From positions 4,978-68,977 of the forward strand of contig CAVYOX010000003.1 of the NCBI GenBank assembly GCA_963770245.1: a stretch of DNA of 64,000 nucleotides. Reading direction: 5' to 3'. The notes below the pieces were generated by a model. The model searched no databases. It was not told the origin of the DNA and worked only from the letters and a program-made list of their open reading frames with translations. Both the position numbers and the translations under genes were made by a program. This DNA is from PALSA-270 sp963770245 (GTDB lineage: Bacteria; Acidobacteriota; Terriglobia; Terriglobales; Acidobacteriaceae). Below, piece by piece: positions 56,278 through 64,000 of this stretch. Each line of letters begins with the position of its first letter. The stretch's first letter is position 1.

Positions 56278-56490
56278 ATGAGAGAGAGATTTGTATATGC
56301 GGCTTTGGTTCTTGTGATTTGTGGAGCAATTTATCTCGTAACACAGGGACTAAACTTGCTCAATCAACCGAGTGATTTGAAGGTGGCGGGTGGCGTGGGG
56401 CTGATCGTCGTGGTAATTGTGCTTTTCCCAGCGGCCATGAAATGGATTTGGCACCACAAAACCACTCCACACATCCCGCCGAATCGATAG
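56278..56490 (+). CDS. small two-helix membrane protein
   Basis: A 70-residue protein with two hydrophobic helices (about 5-25 and 38-58) separated by NLLNQPSDLKVA, and a His/Pro-rich tail. It lies 10 bp before the SPFH gene in the same direction, so the two are probably cotranscribed. No family was recognised. It could anchor or regulate the SPFH lipoprotein (inference). Confidence 0.7.
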   Translation: MRERFVYAALVLVICGAIYLVTQGLNLLNQPSDLKVAGGVGLIVVVIVLFPAAMKWIWHHKTTPHIPPNR

Positions 56491-56500
56491 GAGAGAAAAG

Positions 56501-57400
56501 ATGACGCGTAAGTATGGACTACTGGCAATTCCTTTGATCTTTGTGCTGTTTTTCGTGGGCTGCGCGACACGGATCGGGCCAGGCCGCGTGGGAATCAAAG
56601 TGGACCTCGCCGGTTCGCAACGTGGCGTTGAAGACCTGCCGATTCGCACGGGCTGGGTCTTCTACAATTTTCTTTCATCCACAATCGTGGAATATCCGAC
56701 TTCGGTGCAGACCGCAAAATGGACCAAGGATCCGAACGAGGGATCGGTTAACAACGAAGAAATGTCGTTTAACACGAAGGACGGCCTGACCGTTTACGGC
56801 GATCTTTCAGTTTCCTACCATCTGGATGCAAACAAAGTTCCCGCGTTCTATGTGAAATTTCGCAACGACGACATCGCCCAGTTCACCCATGGTTTTCTGC
56901 GAAACGTAGCACGCGATGCCATCAACCGGACCGGTTCGCAATATACGGTGCAAGAAGTTATGGGCGAAAAGAAATCCGAGCTGGAACAGAATTCGCGGCA
57001 GGACTTGCAGAAACAAGTGGCTGACATTGGCGTGGTGATTGATCAATTTGGTTTCATTGGTTCGCCGCGGCCGCCTCAATCGGTGATTGACGCGATCAAT
57101 GCCAAGGTGCAGGCGCAGCAGATCGCCGTACAGAAACAAAATGAACTGGTGCAGTCACAAGCGGACGCAGCGAAGCTGGTGGCCGCAGCAGAGGGTCAAG
57201 CGAAAGCGCAAATTGCGGTGGCCAATGGGGAAGCGGAATCGAATCGGGTGCGCGCGGCCTCCATCAGCCAGAATATTATTGAGTGGCAGAAACTCACGGT
57301 GACGGATCGCTGGATCGAGAAGTGGAATGGACAGGTGCCGCAGGTGCAGACAGGCGCGAATCAGCCCGGGATGCTGCTCGATATCAAGCCAGAGCGGTAA
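56501..57400 (+). CDS. SPFH-domain lipoprotein
   Basis: A 299-residue protein with a lipoprotein signal: hydrophobic stretch then FFVGC with C21 as lipidation site. Residues 25-200 form a stomatin/prohibitin/flotillin-like (SPFH/Band 7) domain: GPGRVGIKVDL, YGDLSVSYHLDANKVPAFY, and a basic ISTT-like helix region near FLRNVARDAINR. Residues 205-265 are an Ala/Gln-rich coiled coil with AAEGQAKAQIAVANGEAESN, as in flotillin-like scaffolds. A lipid anchor instead of a transmembrane helix is unusual for the family. GGAGAG precedes the ATG. Likely a membrane-scaffold or protease-regulating complex. Confidence 0.88.
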   Translation: MTRKYGLLAIPLIFVLFFVGCATRIGPGRVGIKVDLAGSQRGVEDLPIRTGWVFYNFLSSTIVEYPTSVQTAKWTKDPNEGSVNNEEMSFNTKDGLTVYGDLSVSYHLDANKVPAFYVKFRNDDIAQFTHGFLRNVARDAINRTGSQYTVQEVMGEKKSELEQNSRQDLQKQVADIGVVIDQFGFIGSPRPPQSVIDAINAKVQAQQIAVQKQNELVQSQADAAKLVAAAEGQAKAQIAVANGEAESNRVRAASISQNIIEWQKLTVTDRWIEKWNGQVPQVQTGANQPGMLLDIKPER

Positions 57401-57491
57401 AGCAAATTTTGGAGCGACATATTTTGTTTCGTCAAGAATCGCTGAAACGACGAAGCAGGCGATCCGAGGACCGGTGGAGTCACTCACTGCA

Positions 57492-57575
57492 GTCGGGTCG
57501 GAGGAGGCGCGCTTACGCGCTGACCTCCGTCCGCCGCTCAAACTGCACGTGCGGGTTTCCCGCATGCAGCTTTCG
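57492..57575 (-). ncRNA. group II intron domains V and VI
   Basis: On the minus strand, ten bases after the reverse-transcriptase stop, AAGCTGCATGCGGG-AAA-CCCGCACGTGCAGTTT (split here by dashes) folds into a 34-nt hairpin with the AGC catalytic triad near its 5' side and a two-base CG bulge on its 3' side: the hallmark of intron domain V (57573-57540). A second hairpin (GCGCG, loop TAAG, CGCGC, outer GGAGG/CTCC; about 57530-57500) corresponds to domain VI. The intron 3' end would be near 57492. Confidence 0.7.
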
Positions 57576-57582
57576 CGAAGAA

Positions 57583-58548
57583 TCAGCGACGCCGGGATGA
57601 CAGAGAAGGAATTAAGTCGAGCAACCGTACAAGCTCGTACTCGCCATAAAGCTTGGGCAACGACAGCTGCGTCCAGCCAGCATTGCTCCAGCGCTTATAC
57701 CGATGCGACCAAATCCGTCGCCGGATCCAGCCGTCGAGGCGGTGAAAGAGCCTACGAACGTGGGCGCGTTTGTAATACTCGCCCCAACCCCGCAATAGTG
57801 GGTTAAGCCCCGCAATCAGCTCTTTGGTTTTCAGAGGTATCGTCCGTTTGGTTTGCTGCCGTACCTGGTCCATGAAACGATGGATCGACTTCTCTTGGGG
57901 ATATGCATACAGCATTCCCTGTCGCACCCGGCTACGAATCTTGCTCTCGGGGAGATCAAGCTGTGTCTTCCCGCGCTTGATTATGTAGCCAAGGAACTCG
58001 AAGCCGCGCCGGACGTGAACAATCCGCGTCTTTTGCGGATGTAGCTCCACACCCAGTTGTTTCAGGATTCGGCCAGCCGCTTCCACTGCGGCTCGTGCCT
58101 CTGCTGCCGATTTACAGGTGATCACCCAATCATCGGCGTACCTCGTCAGCTGATATCCTCTCAGTCGCATCTCCCGATCGAACGGCGTCAGAAGTATGTT
58201 ACTGAGCGTGGGCGAGACCACACCCCCTTGCGGAGTGCCACGCTCACTGGGAAAGAGCTGCCCTTGGCCGTAGCTTCCCGCCTTGAGCATCGCCTTGATG
58301 AGGCGAAGCACTCGGCCATCCGCTACCCGCTGGGCTACCAGGGTGAGAAGCTTCTCGTGATCCACGGACCCGAAAAAATCTCGGAGGTCCGCGTCCACGA
58401 TCCACTCCGACCCGCCTTCAATCTCTTTCCACACTTTGCGCAGCGCATCCTTCGTCGATCGCCCTCGCCGATATCCGAAGCTGGCATCATCGAATAGCGG
58501 CTCGAAGATAGGCTCCAACCGATTGAGCAGCGCTTGCGGTTGGAACTC
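57583..58548 (-). pseudogene. ltrA: group II intron reverse transcriptase/maturase, 5'-truncated
   Basis: About 320 codons of a group II intron-encoded protein. Homology starts with QALLNRLEPIFEPLFDDASF and continues through YRRGRSTKDALRKVW, RGTPQGGVVSP (RT block 4), the catalytic TRYADDWVITC (block 5), PQKTRIVHV, FLGYIIKRG and the maturase (GIIM) part GLNPLLRGWGEYYKRAH. RT blocks 0-2 (about 130 N-terminal residues) are missing: upstream of 58548 the same strand has no match and the frame stops at 58578. The intron RNA ends are kept at its 3' side. It is a dead retroelement that kept its catalytic core. Confidence 0.85.
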
Positions 58549-58639
58549 CGCGCCCGCCAGCCGTTGCGCACTCTTCGTTCACCTCCCTTCACCGCCTTAA
58601 TGCGCTGAGGCATCCACCCGTGCCCAGCGGCTATCCTAG

Positions 58640-58841
58640 ATCTTTGAGCAATGTCATTGATCTTGGCCTGTATTTCCCTCCGAGCGCGAACATGCGTCGC
58701 CCGGCAGCCACACGGGAAGCCCCAGCGGCGATCGCGGTCGGGATCAACTGGCAACTCGCGAGAGACAGGCCGGGCCGTACGGGGTGGCGGAGAGGCTCGT
58801 ACGACCGATGAAGCCGGGTAATACCGGTGGAGCGAAGGGGC
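58640..58841 (+). mobile_element. group II intron 5' fragment in opposite orientation
   Basis: On the plus strand, GGTGGCGGAGAGGCTCGTAC (58783 on) and the frame from ATG 58808, which reads KPGNTGGAKGP, match the typical ORF start of an intron reverse transcriptase and its immediate upstream intron RNA. After twelve codons the match stops at 58841, exactly where the 48-bp block shared with 61860-61907 begins. The fragment is in the opposite orientation to the reverse-transcriptase remnant. The identification rests on the memorised family start only. Confidence 0.5.
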
Positions 58842-58889
58842 CTCGGATTCGTCAAGGGCGATCTCAACGGCAAGATTTCGGGGGCGACT
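58842..58889 (+). repeat. 48-bp copy of part of the PDZ-protein gene
   Basis: This block is identical to the reverse complement of 61860-61907, which is coding sequence of the PDZ protein (LGFVKGDLNGKISGAT). Flanking bases differ immediately on both sides. It ends in an unrelated 30-bp stretch with a stop. Confidence 0.9.
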
Positions 58890-58976
58890 GTGGTTCATGT
58901 TTTTGCGGCGTTATCGTAAGTAACTATCGCTAGCGGCTCTGGCAAAGTAAACTCTTGTCGTTCATCGAAGACTGCT

Positions 58977-59825
58977 ATGCGCCTGCTGCGCCTTCAAGAC
59001 GTCGAGATTGGGCCCAACGACCGCGTATTCCGCCACGGGCGTCTGCAAGCTTTGATTGTTTGGCTTGCTGGATTCGCCGCCACTACGGCGTTGTTCTTCC
59101 ACGCATACACGGGAAAGTGGCCGCCCGGTTACATCTTCGGCTCGTTTCTACTCCTCTTCGTGCTTTTGACTCTCAGGATGGTCACTGCGCGCTTCCACCC
59201 GTCAAATTGGCTCGTCCGGATGAACGCGACTGGAATTTACGTGCAATATCGTTCTTATCTGAACTACCAGTTGCCAACCGATGACCCTTCAGTCGTTTTC
59301 GTTTCCCTCGGCGAGATCGCGTCGGCCCGCCTAGTCAAAGAGCGCGTCGCAACACCCGATCCGGCAAAGCCAGGCGGCACGCAAACCCAATACCTGCGCT
59401 ATGTCGAACTTGAGCTATCCGGCGAGACCGCGCCTCTTGGAAAGGCGTTGCAGGCTGAGCGCGCCGAACAGGCCCCACTGGAAAAACGCTGGTATGGCAC
59501 CAGTTCGACTCTTTATCGGGATTATCCACTCACGATGACTGCGCCGACGTTCCTTCGTATACGTTGGGACGTCGTGCCTGGCGCACACAAGTTCCTCAAC
59601 GCCCTGCGCCCTTACACGGTCATTGCCGATCCGGTTTCCTTAACTCAGGACTTCACGCGCCTGAAATCGCTCAGCCGCGAAGAACAACAGCAGCAACTCC
59701 GCGAACTCGCCGCCCGCGGGCAGACCATCACCGCCATGTACAGCGCCCGCAAACTCTACGGCTGCAGCTTAGCAGAAGCAAAGGAGATGGTGGATTCTCT
59801 GCGCGAGAATAAGGTGCCGCAGTAG
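58977..59825 (+). CDS. membrane protein with L7/L12-C-like tail
   Basis: A 282-residue protein with two helices (about 26-45 and 51-70) near the N-terminus and a large soluble part. The last 45 residues (RGQTITAMYSARKLYGCSLAEAKEMVDSL) resemble the ribosomal L7/L12 C-terminal-like module that occurs at the ends of several bacterial membrane proteins. The middle has no motif that I recognise. It starts with ATG 58977 without a clear ribosome site. Function unknown. Confidence 0.75.
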   Translation: MRLLRLQDVEIGPNDRVFRHGRLQALIVWLAGFAATTALFFHAYTGKWPPGYIFGSFLLLFVLLTLRMVTARFHPSNWLVRMNATGIYVQYRSYLNYQLPTDDPSVVFVSLGEIASARLVKERVATPDPAKPGGTQTQYLRYVELELSGETAPLGKALQAERAEQAPLEKRWYGTSSTLYRDYPLTMTAPTFLRIRWDVVPGAHKFLNALRPYTVIADPVSLTQDFTRLKSLSREEQQQQLRELAARGQTITAMYSARKLYGCSLAEAKEMVDSLRENKVPQ

Positions 59826-59913
59826 CCTCCTGAATCCTGTCTCGTGGCAATGCGCCGTGTATGATTCCGTGCTCGTGGTGTCGGCCACGTCGCCGTAGCC
59901 CTTTGTTCGCCGA

Positions 59914-59972
59914 AATCGGGGCTCCCGGCGCACAGGAGGGGCTGCCGCCCCCTGTGTACCCCCGCCCCGATT
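59914..59972. terminator. nested hairpin between convergent genes
   Basis: AATCGGGGC (59914-59922) and GCCCCGATT (59964-59972) are perfect 9-bp inverted repeats. Between them CACAGGAGGGG and CCCCCTGTG (about 59931-59956) form a second, bulged stem. No long T run follows, so it may act as a bidirectional terminator or be a REP-like palindrome. Confidence 0.5.
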
Positions 59973-60058
59973 CCTTCATCTTTGCCTTATCGTTACGTGG
60001 GGGCAAGGGCGTGAAAAAGGCAGGCCGGTGGCTTCCATGAGCCCGAGACGGGACGGTC

Positions 60059-60334
60059 CTATCGGAATACGAGGTTAGGCGTGGGAAAATGAATGTTCAG
60101 CTTGTAGCAAATGAAGAGAACCAGGATCGCGCCGAGCGTGGAAAAAATGAGGCCGGCGGGATGATATCGTTCGTTTGCCGGGCGCGAAAACATGTGGGCA
60201 ACGCCGCCACCGATGATCGATCCGAGGATGCCGAGCACGATCGTCCAGAAGATCGTCATATGCACGTGCATCACCGATTTCGCGATAACGCCCGAGATTA
60301 GCCCAATAAAAATATACCAGATCAAGTGAAACAT
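60059..60334 (-). CDS. GlsB/YeaQ/YmgE-family membrane protein
   Basis: A 91-residue membrane protein starting at ATG 60334 with GGAGGG before it. It has three helices and the family pattern: LIWYIFIGLISGVIAKSVM, then WTIVLGILGSIIGGGVAHMF, and a last helix STLGAILVLFICY. The family (formerly transglycosylase-associated protein) is widespread and stress-linked, with no proven biochemical role. The frame upstream to 60415 is not needed. Confidence 0.85.
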   Translation of the reverse strand: MFHLIWYIFIGLISGVIAKSVMHVHMTIFWTIVLGILGSIIGGGVAHMFSRPANERYHPAGLIFSTLGAILVLFICYKLNIHFPTPNLVFR

Positions 60335-61151
60335 AGTTTTCCCTCCAGCGTTGCCCTCAGAACGTCGTCGAGTATAACTCAGGGGCCGGCCGTTCCCGCC
60401 AATGGACTCGTACAATGGGAGATCCTCCGGATCCTCCAGTCATCTCCTCAAAACCGACTTCCGGCCAGCGTCGTTGAGAGTCCATCCTGCGTATTACTTC
60501 CGGGTTGCTCGTCATCTGATCGCAATCGACGGCAAGAGCGATGGGTTCCCAAAGGCCGGACTTGGAGGGCACTTCTGAGGATAGCCCGTTATACGCCAGT
60601 GCTCTCCACTCAGGCTAAGGAACATGCGACAGGCTTATCGCGTCCCAAGGGCCAACCCACTCGCAAGGCCTTCCTTTGGTCCGGTAGACGGTAAGATTAT
60701 CGGGAGTCGAGAGGCTCACGTAGGTGTCCACCCCTTTGAAAGTATGAGGCGGAGCAACACCAGGAGTCTCCTCCGCATAATTTGACGCTCCTTGGACGAC
60801 TGATCCCGCCCGTAACCAGAAAGGTAGGTCACCGATTCAGTCAAATCTTATCAATGGCCTGACAATTGTCAACTAAAACGCAACCCTCGCTAAACAACTC
60901 CCCCGCCCTTTAACCGAGACCTCTACCGAGAAGTCGCTTGTTGGGTAAGAGTCCAGCCTTTTATTTGGAGCGCGGGAATGGAATGTTTTGACGGCCACTT
61001 CACTGACGGCATTCCTTATCAGAACGACAGGACCAAATCACCGGCACCGCAGTCTCGCAGCAAGTGAATAAGCCTAGTCTCCGCTGTGCCGTTGTGGCCA
61101 ACTGTTGAAGGGGGGCAGCTAAACAGGTCGGGATCGGGCACCCAGCTGGAC
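60335..61151. other. intergenic, 800 bp
   Basis: Frames in this stretch are short, overlap without ribosome sites, and show no recognisable protein. I see no RNA gene, repeat or mobile-element end. Confidence 0.55.
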
Positions 61152-62327
61152 TTAGAATGCAGTCGCCTGTGGATCCGGTCGCCTTCCAATGGCAGAGTCT
61201 TTTCTAATCGTGATTGGGATGTCGAAGATGATCGCGTAGCGCCTGTACCGAAGCGTGACGGTCGAACCAGGCTGGTACTTGTGAACTTGGTCTTTCAATT
61301 CGTTCGCAGTGAAAACGTAATGGTCCCCGAGGGCAAGAATAACATCGCCAATCTTCAGTCCTATCTGGTCGGCGGGACCGCCGGCTTCGACGTACGACAC
61401 CGCCACTCCATCGTGCCGAGTCTCTGGATTTCCGGTCGCCGAAGCCCCAATGGAACCATATTCATCCGGAAGTGGAGGCGTACCCTCCATTACCTCATCA
61501 AGGCTGGACTTGGCGTTCGTGCCTGGGTGACGCTCCTTCTCCTGGCTTATTCCAAACGTGTACATCTTCCCGGATGATGAAATACTGCTGGAATATACGC
61601 CGGGCGGGAGGAATCCGTATTCGCCGGCCGTCAGTTCGCCAAGGCTAATCTCCCAAGTCCGCTCAGCAATTTTTCGTGGTTCGAAATGAATCGTGTCTCT
61701 CTCTGCACCTCCTGATTGGTGAATCACGCCACCAGTCACCGCCCGAAATTCGCGCCGATTGCTCTTCCCGTGCAAATGAAGAAGTTGATATTCGGTCACC
61801 GAAGTCCCTTCTGTAGTGCGCATGACAAGCACTGCTGGACCAGCCAGTCGAGTCGGGCTAGTCGCCCCCGAAATCTTGCCGTTGAGATCGCCCTTGACGA
61901 ATCCGAGCGTGGCGTGGGTCTTGACGAAACCGCCAGTTTGCCAGTTGACGATCTCGGGCTCCATTTCAACAAGGGATCCGTTAACCCTAATGTAGACACC
62001 GATCTCGATCGGGAGTGGGCCGGTTGACGACCCGGAAGGATCCCCGGGGAGAGTAGCACCGGTTTCGTTCTCGTGAGCGTTGATCATCGCCCGGATCACG
62101 GCGTCGGAGACCTTTGCCGCCTTCAGTTCCTTAAGTGCGGAGATGCTGGTTTCAAAGTCCGATCCCCGGGCAGTACGGATTTTATCGATGATCACGCCGT
62201 CTGAAAAACCGAGGGATACGAGTTCAATGACATCCTGGTTTGTCATCCGGGACTGCAGCTTCTGGGAGCCCCAAAGAGAGGAGGCCAGCAAGGACGCGCA
62301 AAGAAGACAGAGAAATCCGCGGCCCAT
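61152..62327 (-). CDS. secreted PDZ-domain protein
   Basis: A 391-residue exported protein starting at ATG 62327 (GGAG seven bases upstream), with signal peptide GRGFLCLLCASLLASSLWGS. After it comes an acidobacterial N-terminal motif, MTNQDVIELVSLGFSDGVII and ISALKELKAAKVSDAVI (about 28-75), then a beta-rich middle with LGFVKGDLNGKISGAT (about 140-155), and a C-terminal PDZ domain (about 290-375; GGPADQIGLKIGDVILALGD, then VTLRYRR). PDZ domains of exported proteins bind C-terminal peptides. Function unknown; 48 bp of the gene recur at 58842. Confidence 0.85.
   Translation of the reverse strand: MGRGFLCLLCASLLASSLWGSQKLQSRMTNQDVIELVSLGFSDGVIIDKIRTARGSDFETSISALKELKAAKVSDAVIRAMINAHENETGATLPGDPSGSSTGPLPIEIGVYIRVNGSLVEMEPEIVNWQTGGFVKTHATLGFVKGDLNGKISGATSPTRLAGPAVLVMRTTEGTSVTEYQLLHLHGKSNRREFRAVTGGVIHQSGGAERDTIHFEPRKIAERTWEISLGELTAGEYGFLPPGVYSSSISSSGKMYTFGISQEKERHPGTNAKSSLDEVMEGTPPLPDEYGSIGASATGNPETRHDGVAVSYVEAGGPADQIGLKIGDVILALGDHYVFTANELKDQVHKYQPGSTVTLRYRRYAIIFDIPITIRKDSAIGRRPDPQATAF
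61860..61907 (-). repeat. 48-bp block shared with 58842-58889
   Basis: Internal part of the PDZ-protein gene, identical in inverted orientation to 58842-58889. Confidence 0.9.
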
Positions 62328-62736
62328 ATAGAACTCCAGGAAGCCGAGGGAAGCGCCGCTACGGTACACCATCGAGGACTCAGAGTAAATGGCACCGGTA
62401 GGGGCACGCCGACAGGACGACCGACCTGAGCAAGGTCGTTCCTTCCGGCTTCGCTGTGAGTCCTTTTTTCGCGGAATACATCAATTCGCCGGCGAGATCG
62501 TCGGCTCGGCCATCGACCCGACCAACGGCACCTTCCTCGCCTTCAAACTAACCCGATGCGACACTGTAGGCAGCATTTGCCAAATTCATGCTCCGAGCCC
62601 TCGCAACGTGGTTTGCGAAATTGTGGAACTGAGAAGCCGAAGCGGGCATTCACGAGTGGAGCGCTCGCGTTGCCCAGCAAAAAAGCGATTAAGCAAGCCG
62701 CGTGGAGGACGGGCGTCCTCGCCCGTCGGTGCGCGC
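62328..62736. other. intergenic
   Basis: Nothing recognised apart from short frames without support. Confidence 0.45.
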
Positions 62737-63174
62737 CTAGTCGTCCTGGGTCGGATTGATGGGCTCCCCGACAGTGTTGTAGTAGACCTCTTGGGGAGGC
62801 TTGGGCTTCGCTGGCTTGGCTGGGGCTCCAACCGGGGGTGGCGTCGGTTTCGACTGCTGCGGCGCCAGTACCGGAGGAGATGAAACGGGTGCTTGCGAAA
62901 TCTGCGGTGCTGGGGGCGGAGTCACCGCTGTTTGGGTCGGAGCGGCAACTGGCTCGGGATGAGCCATAATGGAAAGCGGTCCGGCAGCCGGTTGCGAAAC
63001 CTTCTTGGTCACCGGCATCGTTTTCACTCGTACCGGCGCGGGCTTCCTCCGCGACCACTCGTAGAGCAGCACAAACACAATCCCTGCCAGGCAAAACGCC
63101 AAAAAGGAGTCGAACAGCCCTGGAATGTTCAACTCACCTTTGCCGAGGTACAAGGGAGACTCGAGGGTCTCCAC
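62737..63174 (-). CDS. proline-rich single-helix membrane protein
   Basis: A frame of 145 residues starting at GTG 63174. One helix (about 21-41, FLAFCLAGIVFVLLYEW) follows LYLGKGELNIPGLFD; the rest is a Pro/Ala/Gln-rich tail with PPPAPQ, PPVLAP and KPAKPKPPQEVYYN, like linkers in envelope proteins. It overlaps the preceding short gene by 41 bp in another frame. A single base removed near 63160 would join both into one protein with two helices (LARVMGGDP then ESPLYLGKGE), so this may be the second half of a frameshifted gene. No family recognised. Confidence 0.6.
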   Translation of the reverse strand: METLESPLYLGKGELNIPGLFDSFLAFCLAGIVFVLLYEWSRRKPAPVRVKTMPVTKKVSQPAAGPLSIMAHPEPVAAPTQTAVTPPPAPQISQAPVSSPPVLAPQQSKPTPPPVGAPAKPAKPKPPQEVYYNTVGEPINPTQDD

Positions 63175-63337
63175 CCATCACCCTGGCCAGCAGCGGCACC
63201 AGTACATTGCTGGTGAGAGAAGCAAGCAATCCCCAGATCCCCGCCGCCAGAATCACCGCGGCCACCAGCTGACCGATCCATTTTGCGGGACTCAGGGTCG
63301 ATTTGGGGGCGGAAGTCTGGTTTTCGTCCATACTCAT
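63134..63337 (-). CDS. small membrane protein, possibly first half of a split gene
   Basis: 67 residues from ATG 63337, with a soluble head (MDENQTSAPKSTLSP) and one long helix (about 20-50, WIGQLVAAVILAAGIWGLL). The last 12 residues (PRVSLVPRQR) look out of frame. The overlap with 62737-63174 and the one-base repair described there suggest that the two are one gene of about 200 residues. Confidence 0.5.
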   Translation of the reverse strand: MSMDENQTSAPKSTLSPAKWIGQLVAAVILAAGIWGLLASLTSNVLVPLLARVMGGDPRVSLVPRQR

Positions 63338-63472
63338 TTGATGCAGATTGTGACATATCGGAGAATGCCAGGGGAAGATATAAGAAATGGGGCCGTCGAT
63401 TCTGGCTGTGCATGCCCGGTGAACAACCGAGGTTTAGACGGTATTGGCTGCGGCTCCATCTTCAGTGTCTAG

Positions 63473-64000
63473 TCATACCCAAAGAAGCGGCTGGCGAATC
63501 GGGTAGTTGCGGATAATCTCCTTGTCCGTCGGATCTGGATTCAACGTCTTCCAGAGATCGATGTATTTCTGCTCATGACACGCTATGCCCGAGAACAGTA
63601 GGCCGGGCGAGCAACTGGCAGGGCGTCGAAATGCTCAAGATCTTCCTGCCCACTTCCATGCGCTCTTGTCCTTTAGGTACGGATAGAGGAACTCCGCTGC
63701 CTTGCACAGCCCGCGCGCCCGTCTGCAAGCTGAAAAGTAGGCAAATCCGAACCCAGCCCTCGGAGCGATTGGCAAAGGCCCGCCATCACGTCGAAGTTGA
63801 AGATCGAATAGCTGTATGGCTTGGTTCGCGCCAATTCCCGAGGAAACGATCCATTCGCATCCATCTGATCGGGTAGCAGAATGTCTCGGTAGCGCTGGTA
63901 CACATCGTTGCGCGCGACATCGTCCTCTGCCAGGCGGGCAAACTCGGCAGCCTGCAAGGCCCAGCAGAAGGCGTGGTTATTCGTGGTGTCGCGCTCCTTC
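63473..64000 (-). pseudogene. alginate lyase-like protein, partial and frameshifted
   Basis: The frame enters from the right edge and encodes the C-terminal part of an alginate-lyase-family (PL5-like (alpha/alpha) toroid) protein: NNHAFCWALQAAEFARLAED, then RDILLPDQMDANGSFPREL, RTKPYSYSIFNFDVMAGL. The match then changes frame near 63715 (LCKAAEFLYPYLKDKSAW) and again near 63640 (LLFSGIACHEQKYIDLWKTL), ending in IRQPLLWV at 63473. At least two shifts break it, and the N-terminus lies outside the window. The family cleaves uronic-acid polymers; this copy is probably inactive. Confidence 0.75.

Noticed and set aside
55725..56344. Short frames on both strands between the hydrolase and the SPFH operon
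   Set aside because: No ribosome sites, no hydrophobic or domain pattern, mutual overlap.
60326..60694. 122-codon frame upstream of the GlsB-like gene
   Set aside because: Composition and lack of a ribosome site do not support a gene; it overlaps the GlsB start.
61716..62027. Plus-strand frame over the PDZ gene that resembles a frame at 58.8 kb
   Set aside because: The resemblance is the antisense reading of the 48-bp repeat, not a shared protein.
1..64000. tRNA, rRNA, CRISPR arrays or a replication origin
   Set aside because: No cloverleaf ends, rRNA-like segments, spaced direct repeats or DnaA-box clusters were noticed on reading; a covariance search was not possible.

Overview
The window looks like a chromosomal segment of a soil-type Acidobacteriota. 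The main argument is the repeated combination of two families typical of that phylum: large orphan MacB/FtsX-type permeases without their own ATPase (the acidobacterial duplicated orphan permease, ADOP, type), often paired with PadR regulators, and Pkn2-like Ser/Thr protein kinases fused to TolB-like propellers, FlgO/TolB-N-like modules or TPR repeats. Six full-length kinases and one kinase stub, and five ADOP permeases, lie within 64 kb. No rRNA, tRNA or CRISPR array was seen.

Layout. 0-1.2 kb: end of a methyltransferase and a DinB-family gene. 1.4-7.1 kb: PadR-ADOP operon (minus) divergent from a second ADOP gene broken by one frameshift. 7.1-9.5 kb: decayed cargo (nitrilase fragment, frameshifted MFS transporter) between two copies of a 34-35 bp repeat. 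9.5-30.9 kb: kinases alternating with ADOP permeases (kinase, ADOP, HigBA toxin-antitoxin, kinase, kinase stub, ADOP, kinase, PadR-ADOP, kinase). 31.4-38.0 kb: subclass B3 metallo-beta-lactamase, quinone-reductase-like oxidoreductase divergent from an AraC regulator, and a three-gene ABC operon whose genes overlap by 4 bp. 38.5-43.3 kb: one 1606-residue kinase with three FlgO-like/TPR modules. 43.4-46.3 kb: two genes wrecked by many indels. 46.9-51.9 kb: IS630 remnant, phosphotriesterase-like lactonase, pyrF, truncated gene ends (PhzF, signal peptide, ketopantoate reductase), RelBE-type toxin-antitoxin. 52.0-54.7 kb: sixth kinase. 54.8-64 kb: secreted hydrolase, SPFH lipoprotein operon, group II intron remnants in both orientations, membrane proteins, a PDZ protein, and a broken alginate lyase running off the end.

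How it works together. Inference: the kinases are membrane or cytosolic sensors (kinase domain inside, propeller/TPR/FlgO sensor part at the C-terminus) and the PadR-controlled permeases are export or envelope complexes; the mixed head-to-tail arrangement and an 80-bp duplicated promoter region indicate growth by local duplication. Several kinase genes share promoter-like TTGAC(T/C)-N17/18-TA(A/C)(G/C)AT boxes. The segment is also rich in broken genes: at least ten apparent single-base shifts are concentrated in a few loci while ORFs of up to 4.8 kb beside them are intact, which favours real local gene decay, although sequencing error cannot be excluded for the loci with one shift.
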